Positions 12,083 to 22,259 of a stretch of 64,000 nucleotides of DNA are shown here, in pieces. The position numbers and the translations under genes are program-made. The DNA comes from Dichetophora obliterata (Eukaryota > Arthropoda > Insecta > Diptera > Sciomyzidae), in contig OY986438.1 of assembly GCA_963920525.1 (NCBI GenBank), positions 187,470,388 through 187,534,387 on the forward strand, given 5' to 3'. Within the stretch, counting starts at the first letter, position 1. Each line of letters opens with the position of its first letter. The notes beneath the pieces are model-generated. The model ran no database searches and had not been told where the DNA came from. It saw nothing but the letters and a program-made list of their open reading frames with translations.

Positions 12083-13238
12083 ATGGATATGGATAAGAAT
12101 ATGAATATGGATATGGATATGGATGTGGATATGGATATGGATATGGATTTTGGATATGGATATGGATATGGATATGGATAAGGATATGGATATGGATATG
12201 GATATGGGTATGGATATGGATATGGATATGGATATGGATATGGATATGGATATGGATATGGATATGGATATGGATATGGATATGGATATGGATATGGATA
12301 TGGATATGGATATGGATATGGATATGGATATGGATATGGATATGGATATGGATATGGATATGGATATGGATATGGATATGGATATGGATATGGATATGGA
12401 TATGGATATGGATATGGATATGGATATGGATATGGATATGGATATGGATATGGATATGGATATGGATATGGATATGGATATGGATATGGATATGGATATG
12501 GATATGGATATGGATATGGATATGGATATGGATATGGATATGGATATGGATATGGATATGGATATGGATATGGATATGGATATGGATATGGATATGGATA
12601 TGGATATGGATATGGATATGGATATGGATATGGATATGGATATGGATATGGATATGGATATGGATATGGATATGGATATGGATATGGATATGGATATGGA
12701 TATGGATATGGATATGGATATGGATATGGATATGGATATGGATATGGATATGGATATGGATATGGATATGGATATGGATATGGATATGGATATGGATATG
12801 GATATGGATATGGATATGGATATGGATATGGATATGGATATGGATATGGATATGGATATGGATATGGATATGGATATGGATATGGATATGGATATGGATA
12901 TGGATATGGATATGGATATGGATATGGATATGGATATGGATATGGATATGGATATGGATATGGATATGGATATGGATATGGATATGGATATGGATATGGA
13001 TATGGATATGGATATGGATATGGATATGGATATGGATATGGATATGGATATGGATATGGATATGGATATGGATATGGATATGGATATGGATATGGATATG
13101 GATATGGATATGGATATGGATATGGATATGGATATGGATATGGATATGGATATGGATATGGATATGGATATGGATATGGATATGGATATGGATATGGATA
13201 TGGATATGGATATGGATATGGATATGGATATGGATATG
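12083..13238. repeat. (GGATAT)n hexanucleotide array, about 1.15 kb
   Basis: The repeat unit is six bases. The left 125 bp holds variants (GAATAT, GGATGT, a GGATTTT slip, a GGATAA and a GGGTAT). From about 12210 to 13238 it is perfect, roughly 170 units. Both strands are open for hundreds of codons (Tyr-Pro repeats one way, Met-Asp the other) purely because the period is divisible by three. It directly abuts the long-TIR element on its left. Confidence 0.97.
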
Positions 13239-13910
13239 TATTAATTTTTGTGCTAAACAAAATTAAAATACACATTTTACGAAGCTTAAAACTTTATTTT
13301 AGTAATGAATTTAGCTGATTTTATCGATATCTAGCTTCGATTTCGAATTATTGACGAAAAACATGTTGATCCCAAATAATGAGCTCCGTTTCGTTCTATC
13401 TTTTATGTTTGAGAAGTAAGAGGTAAATAAAAGTAAAATGTTACTTTGACTTTAATTATTAAATAAAAATTTAACATCAGACTTAACGTCAAAAATAACT
13501 TTTTTGAGAGAAGACAGATTTTTTTTTATTGAAAATCGTTTTTTTATTTTTAGATATACTCTCCTTAACTATTAACACATTTTTGCATGTGTTCGAAACA
13601 TTTGCAATAACATTTACTCAAAGTCGCTTGAAACACCTGAAAATCATAGTTTTTGAACGCATCAACGCACAAAGTGTAAAATGACCGTATTTTCTGGCTA
13701 AAATATAAAATTTTAAGTTTTCTAAATGACAACACTTTTACGTTTTTTACAGTGTGCATACACCAAATATCACTTGTTAATAATTGTTTTTGTTTTATAA
13801 CGGTATATCGCTGAACTGTTTGCTTTTGATCTTGCTATTTCTGTTTTAGGTTTATTTTGTCTTTACTAAGACTTGCTGTAGGTGACAGTTGAAATCAAAA
13901 GTTGAAAAAA
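13239..13910. other. No gene
   Basis: This is AT-rich spacer between the hexanucleotide array and the long inverted repeat. I see no repeat ends or coding signal. Confidence 0.6.
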
Positions 13911-15140
13911 ATCATATTCTGGGAGCTGGACTCAAGTAGGTCGTAAATCGAAAAGGATATCGAAATCGGTGTAACCGTTTTTCAGCGGTTTTGATTTAAA
14001 AAAATCACTTTTTCGCCAAAAATCACCGATTTTTTTGCCATATGTTTTTATCAATCAAAAATAACTACCTAAAAGTTGGGTGCAAATGAAAGGTATCTAG
14101 AACCCCAAAGTTGTAAATAGCAAGATTGTTAGATTCTAGAAATATTTTAATGCAACAGTGTTCAGAATTCGGTAAAAATTTTGGGTATTTTTCACAAAAA
14201 TCGATTTAAATTTGCCATTTTCCAGTAAATTTAGGAAAATTAAGTATTCTAAAAAAAGACTTGCTATAAGCTACTGATTCAGAAAAAAAAATCAAAATAG
14301 TGATTTTTTTTAGTTTTTATTGAAAAGTATTTTTGAAAAAATGTAAAAGACATTATTTTAACGAGTTTATCAAATATTTCGGAGTTTCGATGCCTTTCGG
14401 AAAATACCGAAAGTCTGGTGCACCTTGTAAGCCATTCGTGTGGAACTGTAACAGAAGAGCAACGTCTCGGTCACATTATGTGTATATTGGGCTCACGAGG
14501 ACGCTACAATGTGATTGAATCACGAAAAGATTTCAGTTCAATGACTTTTCAATGAAAATTAATTAAGAAAAATAAATTCCACTATTTCGAATTTTTTACA
14601 TAACAATGAATTACATCAAGTCTTTACTTACAATACTTAATTTTCTAAAATTTACTGAAAATTAGTGAATTTATAGCGATTTTTGTGAAAAATACCCTTT
14701 CAAAAATACTTTTCAATAAAAAGTAAAAAAAATTCCACAATTTTTTTTTTATATACATCAATAGATTACAGCAAGTCTCTTTTAACAATAACTACTTAAA
14801 TTTTTCAAAATTTTACTGAAAAATGCCAAATTTTTAGCGATTTTTGTGAAAAATACCCAAAATTTTTACCGAATCCTGAACACTGTTGCACTAAACAATT
14901 TCTCGAATTTAACAATCTTCCTATTTACAGCTTTGGGGTCCCAAATACCTTTCATTTGCACCCAATTTTTAGATAGTTATATTAGATTGATAAAAACTAA
15001 CGGCGTAAAAACCAGTGATTTTTTGAGAAAAAGTGATTTTTTTTAAATCAAAACCGTAACCGTTGGATGACGGTTCCACCGATTTCGATATCCTTTTGAA
15101 TTTAAGATCTACTTGAATACAGCTCCCAGAATTTGAGTAT
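13911..15140. repeat. Long inverted repeat, arms of about 430 bp
   Basis: The left arm 13911-14345 (ATTCTGGGAGCTG, then AAAAGGATATCGAAATCGGTG) is matched inverted by 14700-15140, with many substitutions and a few indels. The loop is about 350 bp (14346-14700). Inside the loop and right arm, 14578-14700 is a second copy of 14735-14862 at about 158 bp offset. The right side continues into ACACCCTG (about 15190), reminiscent of a mariner-type end, but the left side lacks an equivalent. It is probably a foldback-type or MITE relic. Confidence 0.75.
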
Positions 15141-15645
15141 CGAAAAAAGTGTTTTTTAACCCTGAACAAAACGATCCAACTTAACCCGAAACACCCTGTC
15201 GTTGCCATATGGCAACGCTAACACAAACACTTAAAATGAGCTAATTTTAGTTTAAACTATTTTATATTTGCGTTAACAGGTCATTCTGAAAATTTTAAAA
15301 AAAATGTACTCAGGATGATTCGGGTTAATATGACAAATTGGAAAAAAATTTCGATATGGCAAAATGTGTAATAGTAAGTAAAAAGAAAATGCATTCAATA
15401 ACATTTCTTTAACTTAGTTAAATTGAGAGGGCAAAATACTAGAAATCAATATATGATAGTCTATATAAAAAATTCAACTAAAATTCACTTAATAAGGCAA
15501 AAATTTTTTGTTTAAATATTCGATTCATAACAGAAATAGGTTTTTTGATCTGCGTTTCTCTCCCGCCCTTAAACAATTTCTTTGTTTTTTTAGATGACCA
15601 ATAACTTGCACTGTCCACAAAGTGTTGATTCATTCGAAGCAAATA

Positions 15646-15960
15646 ATGGAAAATACTGTGCTTCCAGTGGGAGAAGATGCTGCAGAATCGAGGCATGGAT
15701 TGTATACATCGGATCGACTTAATCACGCAAGGAATACAAAACAAGCAGATAATTTCACAGATGATTTTACTAAAGCCTTAAATACCTCAGTACCTTTATT
15801 GCCTAGCATTGGCCTTAAGAAACGCATACAGCAAAGACCGCGCTTAGAGCCTCCAGCTGAAATGGAGTGCTTATTACACGGTGAAGCTGCCGAAGACATA
15901 TCTAGCACAGACACCGAATCAGATTTAGATGCCAATAACAGTGAAGATGAAAATAATAAC
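15646..15960 (+). CDS. Unrecognised exon-like ORF, broken by a TIR element
   Basis: From ATG 15646 the frame runs 105 codons before entering the ATTCGTA element at 15961. The peptide is hydrophilic. It has a basic/proline patch (LKKRIQQRPRLEPPAEME, around residues 60-80) followed by an acidic serine-rich tail (SSTDTESDLDANNSEDENNN). Base composition is visibly less AT-rich than the surroundings. Upstream, a pyrimidine tract ending TTTTTTTAG at 15593 is a plausible splice acceptor, with 52 bases of leader before the ATG. A GTAAAT donor-like site occurs at 15982, inside the inserted element. I do not recognise the protein. It may be a real exon, an exonised fragment, or part of a decayed transposon gene. 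Confidence 0.35.
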
Positions 15961-16735
15961 TACACTCAAAAATATTTGTGTGTAAATATTTCTAATAACT
16001 GCGACCATTCTACGAATTTTATTCGTAGTTTTCAGCCACGAATAGGATTCGTAAAATCGACGTATATTAGTACATATTACAAATACTTTATTCGTATTCG
16101 TAATAAAACAAATGTATATTGTAAGAAAACATTTGTTACATTTACGAATGATCATAATATTTTATAACGATAAAAAAATATTCTGCCTAAGCTGGGATTT
16201 GAACCTCGGCTCTTTAGCTTACGGGCCACGCATTTACCAGTAGACTACAGTCACTTTACAATCAAACAGTTCCTTATGTTTTGTAGATGTTCGACAAACA
16301 AGGCTGAACGATTTCGGTTTTCAATTTTTGAAACTCTACTAATAATTCGCACATTCTACTGATAATTCGTACGATCAACTTACGAATGAATTGTTTCTAA
16401 TAATATTATTTTTCATTCGTAAATATTACGAAAGCATTAGTAAATACTAAGAATGCAATAAAAGAAAGAACGAAGTTACTCGTACGAGAAATTTACGAAT
16501 ATTATTATTTATATGTACACAATCATTCGTTCAATGCACTGATACGAATTGATTTATTTTTGTTTACGAAATCATTAGTATATAAAACAAATACATTCGT
16601 AGATAGTACATCAGATTTAGAAAAATTTTATGAACGAATTCGTAAAGATATCACAATACAAATACTTTGTATATTGTACGAATATTTGTAGAATGTACGA
16701 ATACTTTGTTTACTAAAATCATTTTTAGAAATTTG
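15961..16735. mobile_element. ATTCGTA-word TIR element, copy 1
   Basis: The left end is ACACTCAAAAATATTTGTGTG. The right end, inverted, reads TCTAAAAATGATTTTAGTAAA, a degraded match. The inner arms share CATTCTAC-AATATTCGTA in opposite orientations. Dozens of ATTCGTA/TACGAAT words are spread along both arms. A minus-strand tRNA-like module lies at 16185-16258. The same sequence order, inverted, is found at 59709-62024, which fixes the element as a mobile unit. It has no transposase. Confidence 0.7.
16185..16258 (-). repeat. tRNA-like Pol III module inside TIR element
   Basis: On the minus strand GTAGTCTACTGG (A-box-like) is followed about 35 bases later by GAGGTTCAAATCCC (B-box-like), with tRNA-like spacing and a T-arm that pairs. 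The acceptor stem is not complementary, so it is not a working tRNA. The counterpart in the second copy (61745-61817) keeps the same A/B spacing. It could drive or recall Pol III transcription. Confidence 0.6.
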
Positions 16736-17347
16736 ACCAATAAATTTTTTTAGCGTACTCGTACTAGGTTCTATATATTCTTTTATGCTTAGCAACTGCA
16801 CCTATAAATTCACAAATGAGTATTTTCGATATTATTTATATTTTTAGCAATTAGGTTTTTTCTTATTGAATTTCTTGAGTTGATTTACCTTATATTTAAA
16901 ATTAATAACATACATTTCCAAAATCACAAAATTCGTATAAAATTATTTACATATAGAAATGGGGTGAGGTCAAATTTCATAATGGTTAAATTTTGTACTA
17001 TATTATGTCCCAGATTTTAATAAAAATGTGGTATTTTATCTTTTTGAGGTTTTGGTCAAATTTTTGATGGTGCGTCATCGCTAAAAGTCGAATTGAGTTA
17101 ATCGATGCACTCTTTTCAAATAATTCACGAAAATGCTTGCGTGTTAATTTAATTGTTTTGCTCAAATACACTTTTAAAAACGCTGTTAACAAGACAAAAT
17201 AAGCGCAAGTTGTGAGTACCCATAAGCTTAAAAATTAAAAACTTTCCAATGGAAACGTCAGTTTGACTGGACTGACAATAGCATTGCCAGATGCCGAAAT
17301 ATATGTAACAGCCTGCGTAGATTATTGTCAAATTTAAATTAAGCTTT
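16736..17347. other. No gene
   Basis: This is AT-rich flank between the ATTCGTA element and the hAT-type element. The open frames on the minus strand are short and without family resemblance. Confidence 0.6.
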
Positions 17348-17819
17348 GCCATGACCAGGGCTCGGATTTTGATGACCTACAAAACTGCAAAAAAATTACC
17401 TAAAAAAATGACAAAAATGACTTAACCCTGCATTACTAACCTTAAATCATGTCGCATGGTTACTAACCATGGGTCTCATCGACCCTCAATTGTATTATCC
17501 ACTGAAATCGTCTCAACTTATAAATTGATAAAACGTATTCTTTTTTTGGTAGATTTTAGTCTTTTATTGTTAAATTTTAATAAACAATGGTGTGTCAAAC
17601 AATTTATATATTTAAATTGAAATTAAGTTTGAATTCATTACAACATAGCTAAAAAAAAGTGAAAAAAAAGTAATCCAGCCGAATTGCTCATAAAATAATG
17701 AGTTTATAGATATTGACGTCAAATAAAATGCATTTGAAACCTGAAATATAAGAGTAAAATGTTAGAAAGAAAAATTGCTATAGCTAAAGCAAAAATTTTT
17801 CAGTTTTGTTCTGTAAATG

Positions 17820-19579
17820 TTACCTTTTATTCGGAATTTTCATCCAACATATCGTCATAAATGTCTTCCTCTTGTGCAGAAGCAATGCATTTGAGCACAA
17901 TATACAACAGTGCTTCTGGCAAATATATTTTCCACATTTAGAGCACGTGGTTTTGGTTTTGCGATCTTGTTTGTAATCACAAATCTGGCAGCGGCTTCTT
18001 TTCAATTGTTTCGAAGGCAGCTCTTTTTCCTCCTCCTCCAATGGCTTCGCAAATTTTGAGCAGCTTGCTTTCAGATTTTTTGGTAACGTTAATATTTTAT
18101 TACGTTTCTGAATATTTGCCTGTACAAGATCCATTGCCAAATCCTTTATAAAAACCGATCGTTTTTTGTACTTTACTGGTGCGTTTTGAGTACAGAGTAA
18201 AATAACTCTAGCATTTATAGCAGCCATATTCATAAGTGAATAAAATATTACTAAAGGCCAACGCCGACAGTTTCTGGCTACGCTATAACCAGCACCCAAT
18301 TGATCTGTAACATCCACTCCTCCTTTCGTACGATTGTAGAAATCTATAATTTCTGGCAAGCACTTAGGGCCATCTAATACCTTACCGGTCTTGTGAAACG
18401 TTGAGAGGAGAAGAACGCACTTATTTTTTTTTTTGGTTTTTAAGAGAGAATTGTAGATTTTTTGGTAAAGCCAAAGATTGTTGAATGCACTTCGCGATTT
18501 TTAGCGTTTGAAAATATGGGTGGCAAGAATCTTTTGTTTTTTCGGATAGTCCCAACTAAGGTGCTTTTCTTTGATAGCAAATACTCTGCTAATGAATAGG
18601 TTGTGAACCAGTTATCTATTGTAACATTACGCCCAGCGTCTTGTAGATGATTTGTTATTCTCTTAACCACCTCTTCTGGCTTATTCGAAAAATTAAATGG
18701 GCCAAGTGCTTGCTGTCCGCAATAGACTTCTAATTTAGATGTGTAGTAAGTTTCCGAATCAACTGCTGCAAAAATTTTTATGCCATATTTTGCTGGCTTA
18801 CTTGGTATGTATTGCCTAAAACTACATCTTCCGCGGAAGCTTTCCAATTTCTCATCCACTGTTATTAAACTGCCACAGTTGTACAATTTCATGCAATTGT
18901 TATTGAAAATGTCGAAGATTTCGCGAATTGGAGCTATTTTGTCGATGTTGCGCCTCTCTTCACGATTTTCAATATTTTCGAACCGAATGCATCGTAATAA
19001 GAACTGGAAACGATTGTAACTCATTGTGGCTGGGAATATTTCAAGACCTGTTCCATCCGTGGACCATATGTCTCGGACATTAACGTGAGACGATTTGTGT
19101 AGTCCAGCTAAATACAATAGTCCGAAAAGTGCGTTCAATTCATCGATATCAGCTAAACGAGCATGTTTTAAATCTCTGTATTTCTGTTGAATTTTTGTTT
19201 TATAGATGTTTGTGTATTCTAAAATACTATCCACAAATGAAAAAAATAAATCCCAACTCTCACGTGGTGTTTTAACATGTTTCGAAAACTCCGTTAATCT
19301 ACTAGTTGAAGTGAACATATTTTCTATAGGCGTTTGAGTTGATTTATATGCTCTTGCATTCCAGATTGTTCCATCTTTTCCAATATATTTGTCTGTTGTG
19401 CTTTGAAAAGCATTGCTATCGTTTTCATCTAGTTCTTGCTCTGTTTCCGAATCATGATTACTAAAAAGTTCATCATCACTATCAGTATTACTACAACAAT
19501 CATCAGATATATCTTCGTCGTTTGGTACGCCAGCTAAAAGTGCGAGCAGTCGCTCTTGTTCTCTTTCATAAGAATTCAT
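17820..19579 (-). pseudogene. piggyBac transposase, two frames joined at a poly(A) frameshift
   Basis: The first block (ATG 19579 to stop near 18440, 379 aa) has an acidic N-terminus and the DDE-type core. ITVDEKLESFRGR gives the first catalytic Asp, followed by KPAKYGIK. TIDNWFTTYSLAEYLL gives the second. The second block (18359 down to 17820, 179 aa) opens with PEIIDFYNRTKGGVDVTDQL, containing the third Asp. It ends in a Cys/His cluster (CQICDYK, CSKCGKYICQKHC, CILC), the C-terminal zinc-binding domain that reads the element ends. The total, nearly 600 codons, matches the family. Coding sense continues through 18360-18440 in a shifted frame. The change falls near a run of eleven A (coding strand), so it may be a real frameshift or a sequencing artefact. 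Confidence 0.9.
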
Positions 19580-19595
19580 TTAAAAATTTTGCACA

Positions 19596-20055
19596 AGCAC
19601 TAATGATGATCTTATATTTTCGACAAATAACCGCGAACTGTTAACAAAAATGTACAACGAGCGACTACTTCAATAAAAATCCGTAACACAATTGAAAATG
19701 AACACAGTTAATTAATACCGTTTATAATCATGCCAATCGCGAAAGTTCTCAGAGAACAAATTTCCCTTTCCACAACCAATTCCCAACAACAAAGCACATT
19801 TTTTATACTGTGCTTTGCTATGGGAAATTTCGCGATTGGCATGAATATATTTTGTGTTTGTTATAGTTGCAGATTGCGACAAAGAATTACGTCTTAATTT
19901 CGAGTGCCTCGCTCAAAAAACAACAACAAAGGATAGTTTATTGAAGAACCAATTCAACTGCACTAATGATAATCTTATATTTTCGACAAATAACCGTAAA
20001 CTGACAACAAAAATGTACAACGCTCGACTACTTCAATAAAATTCCGAAAAACAAT
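19596..20055. repeat. Direct duplication in the piggyBac 5' region
   Basis: A block of about 95 bp (CACTAATGATGATC, TTATATTTTCGACAAATAACCG, then TGTACAACG, CGACTACTTCAATAAAA) occurs at about 19596-19690 and about 19959-20055. The copies sit upstream of the transposase start in the presumed promoter or leader and may duplicate regulatory sequence. Confidence 0.75.
19729..19843. mobile_element. 115-bp hairpin MITE within piggyBac
   Basis: CATGCCAATCGCGAAA at 19729-19744 is inverted exactly at 19828-19843. A second nested pair AAAGCACA/TGTGCTTT lies inside at 19793-19817. It lies between the two copies of the 95-bp duplication. The TSD is not clear. Confidence 0.6.
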
Positions 20056-21049
20056 GGACATATATGTTTTTGTGTAACGGTATGACTAACCTGGGTCTAA
20101 TCGACCCATAATCTTTGTTACATCATTGCTAACTATGGGTCTAGTCGACCCAGGCTGTTTTTTTAAATGATTTTATATGCATAATATCATAAATATTCCT
20201 TATTCTTATTGTTTAAAAACGTTTAAATATAATCAAATTTAGATTACACATATATCTTGAGTTAAAATATCGTCTTGTTTTTTTTTAAATATAAAAAGTT
20301 TGCGTGTCTGGGTCGATTCGACCCAGAGGTTAGTAATGCAGGGTTAAAAACTGCAGAAAATGACCTTAAAACTGACAAAAATTACCTAAAAAACGCAAAC
20401 AATTGCATTAAAATTAAACAAAAAATTTACCCTTAAAAAAAAATTACTAAATTAAAATTTATTTTATACCTAGCATCTCGAGTTTTTATATAACACTTGT
20501 TTCATTTTCTACATACCCTTTCGTCAGTTTCACCACTCGCCGAGCTTTTTTTTTTCATCGAAGTCTATAAATATAGCTATTCCTTTGTCGAAAGGCAATG
20601 TTTTTGATTGAAGGGACTCTAGTGTTAAAGGAATATGTTTAAAAATTTGCATTTTGACATTTTTTAGTACGAAAAAAAAAAAAAAAAAATTATTTAAAAA
20701 TTACACTAATATGACCTAAAAAACCGAAAAATGCTTTAACAATTAAAAACGTCCAAAAATGATAATAAAATAACTTAAAAATCTCTAAAAATGACCAAAA
20801 AATGCCCTAAATCTAGTAAAAATGACCAGAAAACTAAAAACGATGAAAAATGACGAAAAATGTCCTAGAAACTTTTCATATTTGAAATTTAGCAAACATA
20901 AATGGACGTTTTAAATAAGCAGGAAATTTCTTAGAAGCAGGTGAAAAAAGATGACATGTCATCGAAATCCTAGCCCTGGTCATGACTTTCAGCGAAAAAA
21001 TAAAAATTGAATTTCCTATACATACTTATCATGCATTATTTTTGGCGCA

Positions 21050-22250
21050 AAAAGACATCACCGAGACCAAGGAAATTGTTGGTTATACTAAAATACGATG
21101 GGGACTTTGCACCATCACTTTCAATGGTTTAGAAGTTGTTTACTGAATTCCGTTTCGGTCGTACCAGCACAAGTGACGCTGAATGTTCAGGTCGCCCAAT
21201 AGAGGTCGTCACGCCAGCAATCATTGGTAAGTCCATGGAATAATATTGGACGATAGAAAAATGAAAGTGCGTGAGGCAGCTCTGGCTGTAGGTATCTTAA
21301 CTGGGTGGGTACATCACATTTGACATGAATACTTGGACATGAAATGCAGCCATTCACATCGGTTACCTTAAAAAGGGTAAAACGAACGCAAACAAATATT
21401 ATTCACAGCTGCTGCACAGATTTTAATTTGATTTGAAGCAAAAAAGATAGCATTTGGCCCCATAACAACGCATTAGCGCATACGTCTGTAGTCATCATGG
21501 CCAAAATCTATAACATGGGCAATGAACTGCTACCCCAGCCATCATATAATCTCAATTTAGCCCCTTAACCCATTTCCAGCTATTGGTGCATTTTTGCATC
21601 AGTAACTTTAGAATTTTCTCCAGGTGAGCGCGAAAGTGATATTACCTGGCACTGCAGAGATTATGTTAGTATGGATCTTTGACATCATACATTATTTTTG
21701 GTTTGAGTCGATTCGGTCGTTAACTTGGATTTCACGCCCACGGCGCGTCGCAATATATGGGTTTTTTTTCCCTTTGAAAACTCCAGAAAAATTTCAAATC
21801 GCAATATCGAAAATTGCTTTCCAATTGTAATTATTATAAGTTTTAAATTTTATGTTAAAATAAATTTAGAGCCCGTTTGTTGTTTTAAAATGGGCAGGTA
21901 CGGCTGTGAAGGTATGTGATGCAGCTAGTGGTGCAAAAATGCATCAGGCCGCCCAGCCCTTACCTGTGGCGGTAAAAATTTTAAGTTTTCACATAAATTT
22001 TAGGGCCATATATAGACTCTGGACGAAGTTTCATCGATTTTGGCCCGGTAGTTAAGGAGCCGCCAGAAATGGGTTAAGGCAATTGCGACTATTTGCTATT
22101 TGTTTCATTAATGGAACAAAAGCCTATTTTGAGTACTTTGATAAAATCTTTTATTTGGAAGGAATAAAAAAAATTCCAAAAATGCTAAAATAAATGCATT
22201 TATCTAATAGAAGACTCTGTTAAGAAATAAAATTCTTCTTTGATGAAAAA
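21050..22250 (+). pseudogene. mariner transposase fossil, split by a TTAA MITE
   Basis: The recognisable parts in order are: FRFGRTSTSDAECSGRPIEV and IILDDRKMKVREAALAVG (N-terminal helix-turn-helix and linker, about 21150-21310), then a large deletion; HNNALAHTSVVIMAKIYNMG (around the second catalytic Asp, here replaced by Asn, about 21460-21520); LLPQPSYNLNLAP (21525-21565); and, after the MITE, a degraded C-terminal tail (22078-22250). Stops and frameshifts interrupt it. This is a mariner-family DDD transposase relic with no possible activity. The element's TIRs were not found. Confidence 0.75.
21569..22073. mobile_element. piggyBac-type MITE, TTAA-flanked
   Basis: TTAA (21565-21568) is followed by CCCATTTCCAGC. 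The right end inverted reads CCCATTTCTGGCGG and is followed by TTAA (22074-22077). The length is 505 bp with no ORF. Subterminal words GGTGCATTTTTGCATCAG (left) and GGTGCAAAAATGCATCAG (right) are near-identical. It is inserted into the mariner transposase fossil just after LNLAP. Confidence 0.8.
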
Positions 22251-22259
22251 ATACCTTTT

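Larger units (their letters stand above)
17426..20343 (-). mobile_element. piggyBac-family transposon, 2918 bp
   Basis: Perfect 16-bp TIRs (CCCTGCATTACTAACC and inverse) are bounded by TTAA at 17422-17425 and TTAA at 20344-20347. The TTAA duplication and CCC start are diagnostic of piggyBac. Subterminal GGGTC-N5-GACCC palindromes lie at 17470, 20091, 20136 and 20309 (approximate starts). The single gene is on the minus strand. The region upstream of the gene holds an internal direct duplication and a small hairpin element. Perfect TIRs and TSD suggest a recent insertion. Confidence 0.93.
17356..20978. mobile_element. hAT-type non-autonomous element, copy 1, carrying a nested piggyBac
   Basis: The ends are CAGGGCTCGGATTTTGATGA and, inverted, CAGGGCTAGGATTTCGATGA. 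Flanking octamers GCCATGAC (17348-17355) and GTCATGAC (20979-20986) match at 7 of 8 positions, the TSD length of hAT elements. Without the piggyBac at 17426-20343 the element is about 700 bp. It is rich in the word AAAAATGAC and has no ORF. A second copy lies at 51720-53958. Confidence 0.8.

Noticed and set aside
12010..13275. Open frames of about 420 codons (minus) and 370 codons (plus) in the hexanucleotide array
   Set aside because: They are produced by a 6-bp period with no stop in any unit. The peptides are pure Tyr-Pro or Met-Asp repeats, and the minus frame runs into the transposon arm.
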